NCBI GenBank assembly: GCA_035578155.1
Contig: JAPWDM010000001.1
Span: 74,776,972-74,840,971 of the forward strand
Source of the DNA: Brachynemurus nebulosus
Taxonomy: Eukaryota > Arthropoda > Insecta > Neuroptera > Myrmeleontidae
DNA: 64,000 bases
Direction of reading: 5' to 3'
The notes under the pieces were generated by a model, which made no database searches, was not told the DNA's origin, and saw only the letters and a program-made list of their open reading frames with translations. This document shows positions 45,017 to 56,568 of the stretch, one piece after another (positions within the stretch are counted from its first letter, which is position 1; every line of letters begins with the position of its first letter). A program made the position numbers and the translations under genes.

Positions 45017-45829
45017 TAGTGGTGGAGAACTATCGATCATAATCAAGTTTCTGTTGTTAAAATCATATTTCATAAAACTTTTAGACTAATACAATTGACC
45101 AATTGGTTATCCTGATAGTACCTACCTAACTAAAATCCGACTTTTTCGAACTTACTATATCTCCCAAGAAAAACTGTATTCTTGGGAGGTATACCTATAT
45201 GAAGGCATCAGTGTGTGAATATATAATCCGCTGTCACTACTGATAATGCAGTAATGCGACGACAATTTAAATATGAAATTTAAAAATAAATTTCGAAAGT
45301 ATTTATAATTAAAGGAATTTAATGGAATTTGCAAGTTTAAGTAAATGTAATACTTAATATTGTCCACTAACAGTAGGATAAATTGGTAAATTAATTAATT
45401 GGATGAAAAAGAGATACTACCAGAAAGCAACAAGGGCGATAAATATTGAATAAATATAAGAAACACAGTTTAGAAACAGATTTTTATTACCTGCAATTAT
45501 TATCTAAGTTTGTCGACAAAAATTTTAATGCACAAAAATTTCTTTGCTATATTTAATTATTTGGGTGAATTAAAGAATTGTTTAATTTCTCTTGTCATTT
45601 TAGTTTATTTTGAATAGTTGTAACTATACCTGCATTTGGACATTCCTTTAAAATGGGTGTTTTAATATCTCTGGTTTATTATTTCTACGAAATTTTTATT
45701 ATCTCTAGTATTTATAAGTAAATGAAATGACTACAAAAAACTATCGAAAACAATCGATAGTGAAAGAAAAAATTTTCATTGTTTTTGATAGTCAAAACTA
45801 TCGATAGTTCTCGATAGTGCTATCCACTA
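45017..45829. mobile_element. Possible hAT-like non-autonomous element
   Basis: TAGTGG...GAGAACTATCGAT at the left and the complement of TAGTGGATAGCACTATCGAG at the right, with clustered ATCGATAG motifs. ATACGTA lies near both ends (45008 and 45830), but the spacing is not a clean duplication. No coding frame. Confidence 0.45.
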
Positions 45830-46121
45830 ATACGTACCTAACCTGTGCCGCAACAAAGTGACTCATTAATTCTCACATTAACGAATCCTGTTTTGTACCT
45901 TTTACAAAGCTTAAAAAGCGTAATAATTTGCATGAGGCCAAATTTTTAATTTTGAAGAAGTTCACTTAAATTTATGATTTTGTCTTTTAAAAATTTGCCG
46001 GCATTACCCATGTTATTTTATGCACGGCTTGGGGACATTTGAAATCAGAAATTCTTAATTAGTCTTAAATTTATAGATATGTTATTCTGGTCGGAACTAC
46101 AATTATGAAATTTTATCGAAA

Positions 46122-46184
46122 AATAACAAAATGGAGGACTTCGAAAAGAAAGTCATTTTTTTCGAAGTCCGCCATTTTGTTATT
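46122..46184. repeat. Short hairpin
   Basis: AATAACAAAATGG(A)GGACTTCGAA and its complement around a 15-bp loop; no flanking duplication found. Confidence 0.8.
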
Positions 46185-46297
46185 CTGATATCTTGTTTCG
46201 TTTTCGAGATATGACGTGTTACAATTCTAAAACTTACTACATATACCTACTAAATGGATAATGTCAATAATGTACATAATATGTGTTATATGTATAT

Positions 46298-48192
46298 GTT
46301 GTAATGAGCCAACCTATATAATTTACTTATTTAATTTTATTAATATGCACATTGTACATTTTATAATTTTTCCGTTACTTAACGTAATACATTTGTTTTA
46401 TCTAATTTTATAATACTAACAAGGAGCATCACGGGGGTGTACCCCTCCGATTTTGTTTATCCTTTGATATGTTGTAGAAAATCGAAAAATTAGAGACACG
46501 TATTTTTTTTAGAGGCTGTAAAATGGTTTGAAGGGGTGAAATCACCCTTCAAAAATTGGGGTAAAAATTTAATTTGTTAAATATCTCGAAAACGGTAAGA
46601 GATAGAGCAAAAGTTTAAATTAGCGATATTGCTCTTTTTTAAAGAGCTATCTACTGATAAGAAACTTGTTTAAATTACATCAACAGGGGTGGTTGGGGGT
46701 TAAAATTTAAGGGTTAACTTTACGAAAAGAGGGTTAAAAATACAATATATTCAAATTTTGTTTACAGATTTCAAATCTACGTGAAAAAATCTAGTTACTC
46801 TGTTTTTGCTCAATTTCATAATATTAAGTTTAGAGGTGAGTAACTAGAGGGTGACTGTGTTGATATAATCATACTATTTGATTAATTTAGGAACTTCTTC
46901 ATGAAAAATAGCTTAAAACAATTATAACAATGTAAAAATGATATTCTCGAATTCAAAAATCAGTTTGATCAACATTGGAGAGGGGGGTGAGTCACCCTCT
47001 TAAATTATGTTACGTTTTCATACACCCATTTATATTATTAAGTGTTTCGAAAGTTACACTATCGTATGTATTATTCATCTTTAAAATATCCTTATTTTCG
47101 ATATCGATAATTTTCGATAACGAAAACTATATTTTGATAGTCGTAATACGTTTGGAACGCCCATAACTTGCTACCCTTAAGTACTATATATACACTAATA
47201 CTAAAAATGATTGTATATAATTTAAGGAGGTGACTCACCCCCCCCCCTCCCTCCAATGTTGATCAAATTGAATTTTGAATTCGAGAATATCATTTTTACG
47301 TTTCTACGATTGTTTTAAGCTATTTTACATGAAAACGTTCCTGAATTGCTCAAATAGTATGATTATGTCAACACAGTCACCCTCTAGTTACTTGTCCCTA
47401 AACTAAATATTATGAAATTGAGCAAAAACAGGCCAATTAGATTTTTTCACGTAGATTTGAAATCTGTAAACAAAATTTTAATATATTGTATTTTTTACCC
47501 TGTTTTCGTAAAGCTAACCCCTAAATTTTAGCCCCCAACCACCCCTGTTGACGTAATTTAAGCAAGTTGCATATCAATAGATAGCTCTTTAAAAAAGAGC
47601 AATATCGCCAACTTAAACTTTTGCTATATCTCTTACCGTTTTCGAGATATTTAACAAATTAAATTTTTACCCCAATTTTTGAAGGGTGATTACACCCCTT
47701 CAAGCTATTTTACAGCCGCTAAAAAAAATACGTGTCTCTTATTTTTCGATGTTCTACAAAATATCAAAGAATAAACAAAATCGGAGGGGTACACCCCCGT
47801 GATGCTCCTTGTAAGTATCTTCTATCACCGTGGAATATGTTTGCTCATCATTTTCTCTCGCGACAAACAAATCTTTGAAATGAATTGTTCTAGAAATAAT
47901 TTTATAATATTTTAATTACGTCACAATTAAATTGACCAATAAGAATCTCTCAGAGCCGCATTTTAAGCGTCAGTATATAAGACAATCCCGGCACAGAAAC
48001 GGGAACTTTTCCAGTGAAGGCTTTGTTTCCAAATAATAACTCGACGTCTCTTCCACACAAGTTCAATTGTATCATTCAACTGTAGTTTTTAAAATTTAAA
48101 CTTTTATAATTAAAATTAATAAAATATAAAGTAGTGTATTATAAAGTAAAATACCAACCCAAACCTGCAGCTCCTCCAAAGAGACACAACAT
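46298..48192 (+). repeat. 5' LTR, split by a MITE
   Basis: Starts TGTTGTAATGAGCC and ends CACAACA just before the primer-binding region. It has a promoter (TATATAAG at 47974) and is about 0.5 kb once 46420-47811 is removed. Boundaries are inferred, because no second LTR is visible for comparison. Confidence 0.45.
46420..47811. mobile_element. Foldback element, 1.39 kb, TAA duplication
   Basis: Ends CAAGGAGCATCACGGGGGTG and its complement are flanked by TAA (46417-46419 and 47812-47814). The arms are about 570-600 bp each (46420-46990 and 47230-47811) with GTGAGTCACCCTC near the centre. A 3-bp TAA/TTA duplication fits PIF/Harbinger. No coding frame. It is inserted in the Gypsy LTR. Confidence 0.8.
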
Positions 48193-48613
48193 AAAATTTG
48201 GTGGCAGCGGTGGGATTGAAGCATAAAATCTGTACAGATAGAATTTATAATTCTTGTGCGTCAATTGGTTTAATTTGGATTGGGGGATCACTTCCAAGCA
48301 GAGTAAAACGTCGATGTTTAATTGGGCAAGTGCATTGTTTAAAGTGCATAAAGTATCTACGATACCAACAATTACATCGTTTCTGTGAGTGTTATTTGGT
48401 AACTGAAACTAGAACTACCGACTTGGGAAGACTCGTGGGAACAAAACCCTCATTGGACTGTCCGTCGGCCTCCACTGAAATCACTTGGCTGTACAACACC
48501 CTCATCTTTGAAGTCAAGACATCATGAACATTTTAGTGGGTGCAGTGTTTGTGTTCGTAAATTTTTGTTTCATGTAAGTTGTTTTAGCGTTTAAATTTTT
48601 ATATCCGTATTAT

Positions 48614-49730
48614 TTGTATTTATGTATGTCTAATTCATCCGAAAGCGAATTAGAATCACCACCTGTAATTGATACTGAAAGTAGCGATTACATACTTGAT
48701 TCATTACCATCAAATGATAGTAGGTCAGATGATAGTAAGTCACCTGATTCTTCAAACAATAATAATTCAATAAATTCTGAGAATATGGCAGAAGAAAATA
48801 AATTAAGTTTAGAAACTTTAGTAAAAATGATTCCTAAATATAGTGGTAGCGATGACGAAGACATACATACTTACGAAAATGCTTGTGAATTTTGTTTAAA
48901 TAATTGTATTGAAGGGCAAAAATCAATTTCATTACAAGCTATTATAACTAAACTGTCAGGAAAAGCTTATTCTGTACCGCGCTTTAGAAAAATTGATGAA
49001 TGGGTTCAGTTAAAAGAACTTTTAGAAAATTCATTTAGTGAAAAGCGTACTATTGCAAATTTACAATTAGAATTAAATTCGTGTAGACAACAAAAAAATA
49101 CGAAAGCAAGTTCCTATTCAGCACGTATTGAAAAATTATATTATCAATCGTCTAATGCAAGTACTATTAAGAAATCAGATACTGAAGCTGTAATAATAAA
49201 AGATCTAATTAAGCAACAAACTTTAAACATGTTTGTTGAAGGTTTAGTACAACCCCTTAAAACACATAAAATCTCGAAATTTTTAACCCTTGAAGAACCA
49301 ATCGCACAAGCGTTGGAAGAAGAGAGAAATTATTTATCGGATCAAGCTTCAAGTAAATTTTTTAATGCTAGACAAACTCATGTTCCTAAATGTTTTAATT
49401 GTAATAAATTAGGGCATTTTGGAAATCAGTGTCGTAATTTAAAAGTAAATAATCGTTATGGTGTAGAATCAAAGCCAACTTTTAATCCTCATCCCTCAAA
49501 TGTTAGAGTTATTGTATGTAATTTTTGTAAAAAAAAACAGGACATAAAATAGTTGATTGTTTTAAAAGAAAAAAATAATGAAAATAAACGTCGGCAAATG
49601 CAAATTACTGAAAATTCGCCTTCGCAACAGGGAAACGAAATTCGATTGAAATCTCAAGACGGTCGGATTCGATCGGCAGGATCTATTCAAATGACTGTCC
49701 AACCTCAACCTTCCACATCAGCTCAAAATT
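48614..49730 (+). pseudogene. Gypsy gag-like gene, one frameshift
   Basis: An open frame to 49552 begins with a Ser/Asp-rich N-terminus, then a helical capsid-like region, then a CCHC zinc knuckle (CFNCNKLGHFGNQC, about 49391-49432). A second knuckle begins at CNFCKK (49519) but is broken by a shift within an A-run near 49535-49545. Its remainder continues in the other frame to a stop near 49730, just before the protease. Gag packages the RNA and builds the particle. ATG at 48614 or the internal ATG at 48626 could start it. Confidence 0.75.
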
Positions 49731-49732
49731 AA

Positions 49733-51652
49733 GTGATGTACACGTACATAGAATATGAAATCCCTGGTTGTAATCCTAGTATTGTAAAATTTTTGGTCGA
49801 TACGGGCTCAGATATTAATCTAATTAAGTTATCTTATTTAAAAAGTCATGTTTTAGTTTATGAGGATGATAGTAGATTTTTAACGGGAATTACTAATTTA
49901 GTAACTAAAACTCTCGGAAAAACTATTTTAGATATTAAATTTGATGATAATCAAACTTTTAGAATTGAGTTGCAAGTTGTGTTAGATAATTTTCCGATAC
50001 CTGGAGCTGGTATCTTGGGAAAGCCTTTCCTATTATCTAACAGAGCTGTTATTAATTTTGAGAATAATAAGTTAATTTTGAATGAAAGTGAGAGTAAAAA
50101 TAAAATTTTAGAAAATAAAATAAAAGTAATCAAAATACCTGCCCGTTCAGAAATTATGATTCCTATAAAGTTTAATGATAAAAAAAACTTCGTTCCTATA
50201 ATCAGTCAGTAATTATTCATTCTCAACAATTAGCTGATAATGTATTTTGCGGCAATGTTTTAAATAATATACATAATGATTCAGTTTTTGTTAGCATTTT
50301 AAATATTAGTGAAAATGATGTAACTTTGAATCCTTTAGAAACTGAACAATTGTCTTTTAAAGTTTTTGATGGGAATAAAGTAAAATATATAAATGATAAT
50401 ATTACAAATTCTAGTATGTCCGTGATAAATCAAAATGATAGATTGAATTTGCTTAGAGCATCATTAAGATTAAATCATTTGAATCAAAAAGAAATTGAGT
50501 CAATTCTGTCCGTTTGTTATGATTTTTCTAATATTTTTTACTTAAAAAGAGACAAGTTGTCGGAGACTGATGCTGTGCAACACGAAATTAATATACCTGC
50601 TAATAGGGCTCCAATTCATGTAAAACCTAATAGACTTCCTGAGAGCCAAAAAGAAGAAATTTCTAGACAAGTTAGTAAATTAGAAGCTGAAGGTAAAGTT
50701 GCTAAAAGTAATATGTAGTCCGTGGAATTCGCCTTTGTTAATTGTACCAAAAAAGAAAGATGCTTCAAATGAACAAATTATAAAATTGTTGTAGATTTCC
50801 GCAAATTAAATGAAATTACGGTCGGAGATGTTTTTCCATTGCCAAACATTAATGATATTTTAGATCAGTTAGGAAATTCAAAATATTTTTCCACTTTAGA
50901 CTTGGCATCGGGCTACCATCAAATAAAATTAAGGGAATCAGACCAAGCCAAAACTTCTTTTTCAACTAATTTTCTTCAACATTATGAATATAAAAAAATG
51001 CCAATAGGACTTAAGGGGGCTCCAGCCACATTTCAACGTTTAATGAATACTGTGTTAATAGGTTTACAAGGGCTGAAATGTTACGTATATTTGGATGATA
51101 TAGTTTTATATTCCAAAAATTTAAAAGAACATGAATCCAAATTACGAGAAATATTTAGTTGATTGCGTTCTTATAAATTACAACTTCAACCTGATAAATG
51201 TGAATTTTTACGGAAAGAGTTTAGTTATTTGGGGCACGTGATCAGCGAACATGGATTGAATTGAAGCCTGATAGTGCAAAAGTAAAATGTGTACAAAATT
51301 TTCCAGAACCTAAAAATCAAAAGGATGTAAAAAGTTTTCTCGGTTTAGTGGGATATTACAGGAGATTTATTCAAAATTTTAGTAAAATAGCACAACCTTT
51401 GTCAAATTTATTCAAAAATAATGTTCCTTTTAATTGGTCAGATTCATGTAAACATGCATTTAATACTTTAAAAGAATTAATATCAACTAAACATATTTTG
51501 CAGTACCCAGATTTTAATTTATCCTTTAATGTCAGTACTGATGCGGGTCCTAAAGCTATAGAGGCTGTATTATCGCAGGGAGAAGTAGGTAAGGATTTAC
51601 CTATCGTCTTTGCATCCCGTACTTTAAATCGCGCCGAGCAAGGTTACAGTAC
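49733..51652 (+). pseudogene. Gypsy pol, first part: protease, RT, start of RNase H
   Basis: Retropepsin with FLVDTGSDINL (49791-49823); the frame shifts near 50205. RT pieces at 50326-50718 and 50839-51162 contain FSTLDLASGYHQIKL (motif A) and CYVYLDDIVLYSK (catalytic YLDD, 51079-51117). Breaks lie at about 50716-50800 and at 51161. RNase H begins after the RT thumb (51261 onward: FLGLVGYYRRFI, then STDAGPKAIEAVL) and is cut at 51652 by the Polinton-like insertion in the GYST motif. At least four disabling changes. Domain order is standard for Gypsy. Confidence 0.8.
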
Positions 51653-54258
51653 AGTAGTAGGAATACAGCGGTTCTAGATCCTCCTCCCCACCTCCCGATT
51701 TTTTTAACGACCGCGGGAGAAGATAGGTAAGCTATGTCGTCTAGATGGCGTTGCTGGTCTGAACCACTGTGAACTCTGTACCTTGATTCAAAATTCCATG
51801 AAAAGATGGCGTTGCTAGTCGGAACCACCGCGAATTCTGTACCTTGATTCAAAATTCCATGAAAAGATGGTGTTGCTAGTCGGAACCGCCGCGAATTCTG
51901 TACGTAGATTCAAAATTCCATGAAAAGATGGCGTTGCTAGTCTGAACCACTGCGAACTGTGTATCGTGATTCATAATTTTATCATATTTTTATCTGAAAA
52001 CAGGTTTATACAGGTTTTCCTCTAATTAAAAACACATTGTCTGGTAGATTGTGAGTTCGAAACCAACCGGGGGAGATTCGTCATCTACATTACTACGCCG
52101 CTCATTAGTTTATCGTAGAATTGTTGGTATTTCAGAGTTTTCAACGAGTTGCTTAATAATTTCCTCTCGACGCTTCGCTTTACTTAGTTCTCTTAATTCT
52201 GCGTTAGAACATTGAAGAAGATTGATGTAGTGATCCGTAAATTCCATACAACAGAAATATTCCGATATTTCAATATTTCCAATATTTCGTCTATAATTGG
52301 ACTTGAAAAGTCTACAAACCACCTCTATAAATTCAATGGTGTTTGTTGAATAATTTTTACTATTTTAATACACAAGTCGACCAATTGGTGATCTTTGATT
52401 CCTTTACAGAACACTTTCTTGCATATGCATAAATTTTTAATATAATTATAAATTTTACAAGTTAAAAAAATGATCATTGTGTACCTATTTTTGTTTAAAA
52501 CTATACTTAATAAAAAAATTTAAAGAAAAAAACCGATCTTTTGATTTACACCGATCCCTAAAAAGAAATCAAACTAATTATAAAAAATTCCATTTACAGT
52601 TACGGTACACCATATATACTCGTAAATTTTACAAAAAATGTAACACTCTATATATATTTTTTTTTTATCCGTATATTCTTTGGATGGTGAAATAAAATAC
52701 CAGAATACTACTCAGCTAAAAAAAATCGCTACTTACTTATAAACATCTAAGCATGTATTTTTCTTTTTTTTTAAATATGTACCTTACAAATACCTATGAT
52801 TACTTTACTATATCGCTAATTACGCGATATCGTGTGATAAAATATATAAGAATTTACTCATTTAACCTAAAATATTTGATCATTAACAATTAAATAAAAA
52901 CGAATTTTTTAAAATACTTATATGGTAATATAATATTATGTATATAATACAGTACTCTGTTAAAAGTATGGGTTTCTATACCGTTAAAATCATATTTACG
53001 ATATGAATATATTTTTTCTAAAAAAATCATATTTCTTAATATTTTTAAAACTGAATATGTAATATCAATAATTTAAAATAGTTTTGAAACATTAATTTGA
53101 TTATCTTAAAGAAGTTTTGAAACATTAATTCTCGTCATAGATATTTCTTTAGTCTTAATTAATTGCACATATTCCCAATATTTTAAGAAAATTTCCTTTT
53201 AATATTTTATAACTTATCTAAACAATGTATCTGTTTTTGGTAAATTTGTTACTTGTTAGTTTAATTATTAACAATTAGTTAAATATACCTATAGGTATTA
53301 AATGACCTCTAGTTTTTGTAGACGGTTGTAATAAGATTTAACTATTTTTTTTATACTTATCTAAAATATTTTAAAACAAGAATCAGCATTTTTTTCACAT
53401 TCTTCAATATGTAGGTACCTACTCTATACTATTATGTGTTTTATTATTAAATATTTAGCAAAATTTTAAATAATATCGCGTCAAAATAATATTCAGAAGT
53501 CAATAAAAGACAATAGCAGTAAATTTATTAAGATAACTATAAATAAATATTAATCTAATGTTGAAATATTTATTAACAAATAGTACTGCTTAGTAGAAAA
53601 TTAGGCACCTATTGTTTTGTTTTCAAATTTACCTTTTTGCAATTAAAGAAAATTTTAGTAACTATCGATACCTATATAAAACGATACCCATAAACGACAA
53701 GCATACTCTGATCTCAACAATTTTTTCCCATGTTAAATTTGTATGTTCTTACTTCGCTGAAACTTATTATGTTTATATATTCCCCCAATATTTTCTACCA
53801 TAAACAATAGTTATAGCAAGCTAGGTAGGTATTGAATAAGTATTTTTTGTTTGTTAATTTATTGATGATAGAGAAAAAAGTTTATGTTTTTATTGGGGTC
53901 TGTCCTATGGGTGGAGTTTCAAAAAAATGGCTGAAAAAAAAGTGCATTAACATTAGTTTTATATATAGTAATCAATGCTATATTAAGAAAAAGTGGTAAA
54001 TGTTAGAACTTTTTGTATTTGGGTTGACACAAGTCCGAAGCAAAGGAATTTTCCTAAAGGAGAGAAAATTTTACATCTGTAAAAGTTAAAATGTGGTAAA
54101 AATATGAAAAAATGCGTGAACGAGTTAACGAATATTACAATTTACAGTATACAAACGTCAAATTTAAATAGCAAACGTCATAAAATAACTGGAAAACTGT
54201 AAATGAATGGAAAAATTAAATCGATTGTATGTATTTTCAGATCTACAAAATTCAGCTC
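51653..54258 (+). repeat. Left terminal inverted repeat, 2.6 kb
   Basis: The outer part has four direct units of about 61 bp (51742-51970), each with AGATGG(C/T)GTTGCT(A/G)GTC and GATTCAAAATTCCATG. The same module occurs singly in both terminal repeats of the 6.6-kb element. Further in lie short frames at 52110-52322 (minus) and 53612-53803 (plus). Confidence 0.9.
52110..52322 (-). CDS. Short frame in the TIR (70 aa), doubtful gene
   Basis: MVCRLFKSNYRRNIGNI... with a helical, charged C-terminal half (SNAELRELSKAKRREEIIKQ). An identical frame lies in the other arm at 58504-58716. It occupies about the place where the 6.6-kb element has its 115-aa gene but is unrelated in sequence. The amino-acid pattern is more protein-like than its neighbours, but I know no homologue. 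Confidence 0.3.
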   Translation of the reverse strand: MVCRLFKSNYRRNIGNIEISEYFCCMEFTDHYINLLQCSNAELRELSKAKRREEIIKQLVENSEIPTILR

Positions 54259-54296
54259 CGCGAAAATTTCTTACCACAAAATTCACAACTATGCAT
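54258..54296 (-). pseudogene. Start of a C2H2 zinc-finger gene, cut off at the TIR junction
   Basis: From ATG at 54296 the minus strand encodes MHSCEFCGKKFSR and then meets the arm boundary (54258), where a stop follows within two codons. The C-x2-C-G-K-x-F pattern and start context match the N-terminus of the zinc-finger protein at 4789-5811. TATATAAG on the minus strand (about 54370-54380) and the GAGTGACTC array follow upstream, as in that gene. Confidence 0.6.
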
Positions 54297-54389
54297 AGCT
54301 TAACAGTATTACGATTGCAACGTGTTTACGAATAGCTGAACTGAACTCGACTGACTAAAGATTCCGCGGGTTGAGTCTTATATACCTAT

Positions 54390-54622
54390 GGAGTGATTCT
54401 TTTTTGGGAGTGACTCTTTTTTAGGAGTGACTCTTTTTTTTGGGAGTGACTCTTTTTGGGAGTGACTCTTTTTGGGAGTGACTCATTTTGGGAGTGACTC
54501 AATTTGGGAGTGACTCATTTTGGGAGTGACTCTTTTTGGAGTGACTCTTTTTTCGGGAGTTTTTTTTTGGGGGGGAGTGACTCTTTTTGGGAGTGACTCT
54601 TTTTTGGGAGTGACTCTTTGGT
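54390..54622 (+). repeat. GAGTGACTC tandem array, about 13 units of 17-19 bp
   Basis: Units of GGGAGTGACTCTTTTT type, with three units reading TGACTCA. It is shorter and more T-rich than the 21-bp array at 5921-6625 but shares the GGAGTGACTC core, and it lies in the same place relative to the zinc-finger start. Confidence 0.85.
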
Positions 54623-54923
54623 GTCATTTGGTGCATTTTGGTGTAAATTTGGTGTTTAAACTCAGCTTCCCAAGTAGTGTCAAGAGCTGGATTGATAGCA
54701 AAGACTTGATATTATATCCACGATTATATTTCAGTCCAAAGTGTGTAGAAGGAGATGCCGAATTGTTGAAGTGAATCACACACAACATTGAAAAAGGCGA
54801 AACCAATCAATCAGCACTCCTGGGCTGGGAAAGTGGCCCGGATACGGGAGCGTGGCCGTCGACAAACTTACAAGATTACTTAGATATATACAAAACTTTA
54901 CAAACTAATTTTAATATTTAACA
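54623..54923. other. Unassigned spacer
   Basis: Starts with GGTGTCATTTGGTGCATTTT-type repeats; afterwards short frames on both strands (plus to 54774, minus 54624-54806) without recognised similarity. Confidence 0.4.
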
Positions 54924-55010
54924 TTTGAAGCAAGAAATGAAGAAAAGGAAGATAAAACACTAGTATTTCAAAATCAGCAGGAAGATGATACAGATCTATC
55001 TAAAAGAAAC

Positions 55011-55829
55011 TTGAATACTTTTAATGAAAGTATGATGGCTGCAGCAGAAGCAATCAGACGTAAATTCCACGCTTTAAAAAACTCGCATAATATTCTACAA
55101 TCGGCGAAAGATGAAGATAAGCGATCTGATGAACAAAAGCATTTACCATCGCCTGATAACTACAAAGAAACAAGTTTTACTCCAAAGATGGCTGGTCTCT
55201 TACAAACTGCTCTAGACATATTAATGATCAAAGAGCTTCAGAACGCATGCGCAAAGGATGAAGAACAAGAAGATAAAAATTCAGAAGAAAAGGAACAACC
55301 TTCGACATCTAACTCAACAAATGGCGGAGCTAAACGTTTCAAATATAATGATGAAAATGCTAACCTTCATAATGGCCATTCGAAACCTGTTGATGAAGAA
55401 GAATATTTTGATGACCCGAACCATTTAGTTGATGAACTAAGAAGTTTAGCGACTCAGACGCAAATTGAAGAAGAAATGGTTAATACTGTGTGCAATTTAA
55501 TGGAAAGGAGTCATATTATAAATCCCAGCTTCGCGGATTATATCGAAAACGAGAAAAAACGAAGCCATTTTAATAATTTAAAGGAAAGTGACATTGGAAA
55601 GCGGATTATCTCAATAACTAGGGAATTGGAAAAGCATGATATTATTGAGCCAGTGTTAAAGTATATATCAAATGATGGCGAAGACAGCGATGAAAAAACA
55701 TCTGCTAGCGATAGCGAAGATACTGCGAGCGAAGGAGAAGCTGATGATGACGAGAATACAGTCGCCAACGATGGTGATGAAAAAATTTCGGGTGAAGGGT
55801 TATACTTAAGGCCCTATAGGAGATATTAA
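55011..55829 (+). CDS. Acidic protein related to the zinc-finger protein at 4789-5811
   Basis: The frame is open from about 54915; the first ATG is at 55032. AAAEAIRRKFHALKN and LLQTALDILMIKEL match AATEAIQTKFNSLKK and LLGTALDIIMLKE of the 340-aa protein in order and spacing. A later block (EKHDIIEPVLKYI) matches QKADVIEPLGDYL, and both proteins end in an acidic tract. The N-terminal finger is missing here; a lone finger start lies at 54258-54296 on the opposite strand. It is either a body without its DNA-binding part after rearrangement, or the second exon of a gene. No stops over 272 codons. Confidence 0.65.
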   Translation: MNTFNESMMAAAEAIRRKFHALKNSHNILQSAKDEDKRSDEQKHLPSPDNYKETSFTPKMAGLLQTALDILMIKELQNACAKDEEQEDKNSEEKEQPSTSNSTNGGAKRFKYNDENANLHNGHSKPVDEEEYFDDPNHLVDELRSLATQTQIEEEMVNTVCNLMERSHIINPSFADYIENEKKRSHFNNLKESDIGKRIISITRELEKHDIIEPVLKYISNDGEDSDEKTSASDSEDTASEGEADDDENTVANDGDEKISGEGLYLRPYRRY

Positions 55830-56568
55830 AATAAGCTATCAACATTTAATAAGTTGTTAAAAAAATCTTTGTAACTTTTCCAATAGCTATATGTTAATTA
55901 TTTTAAAATTATGTGAGTGTTGTTATTTCTTACATACCACAGTCCTTAAGCAATTTTAGTAATTCGTTAAAAAAGATCACCGAAATGATTGTTCTTACAA
56001 CGAAAAAAAAATGTAATGTGTATTTTCTAAGCTATTAAAATAGGTAATGTTTTTGCTTGCTCCTGAATATAGGCAATTAAATCGCATTGTCCTATTAACA
56101 TTCTGATGCGATAGAACATATGTGTAAACTATGTAATTCTTGCTAATAAGTATTTACCCATGTTATTAATGATTTGCTAATTTGAAGTATCGTTTGAACA
56201 GTAATGATGTAAAACTGCTGAGCAGGAAAGGGTTAATTAATTGAATGCAGCTTAACTCCGGAAAAAAAAAATAAAATTTCGTAATCCAAAATTAAAGTTT
56301 TCATCCGCTCTTTAAAAATTATGAGAGTTATTTACTGTCCACCCTATATATACGCATTTATTCTTATGGTATAAAATTACATTTTCAATTCGTTTGCTTA
56401 GAAATATTTGTCTGTGACTGATAATTTTTAGGTGTTTTTACAAAATTAAACTGCAAAAATAGTTTAAAAGTATTTCACTGTCTATTGGGATCTGTCGAAT
56501 GGCGGTATGACATCTGGTGTTGAAAAATCAGACTATTCTTAAAGTGCTTTTTCTCAAATGTCATTTAT
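55830..56568. other. No gene seen
   Basis: 3' flank of the acidic-protein gene up to the right arm; AT-rich. Confidence 0.4.

Noticed and set aside
48198..48527. 109-codon frame between LTR and gag
   Set aside because: Lies in the leader of the Gypsy element over the primer-binding region; no similarity and a non-ATG start.
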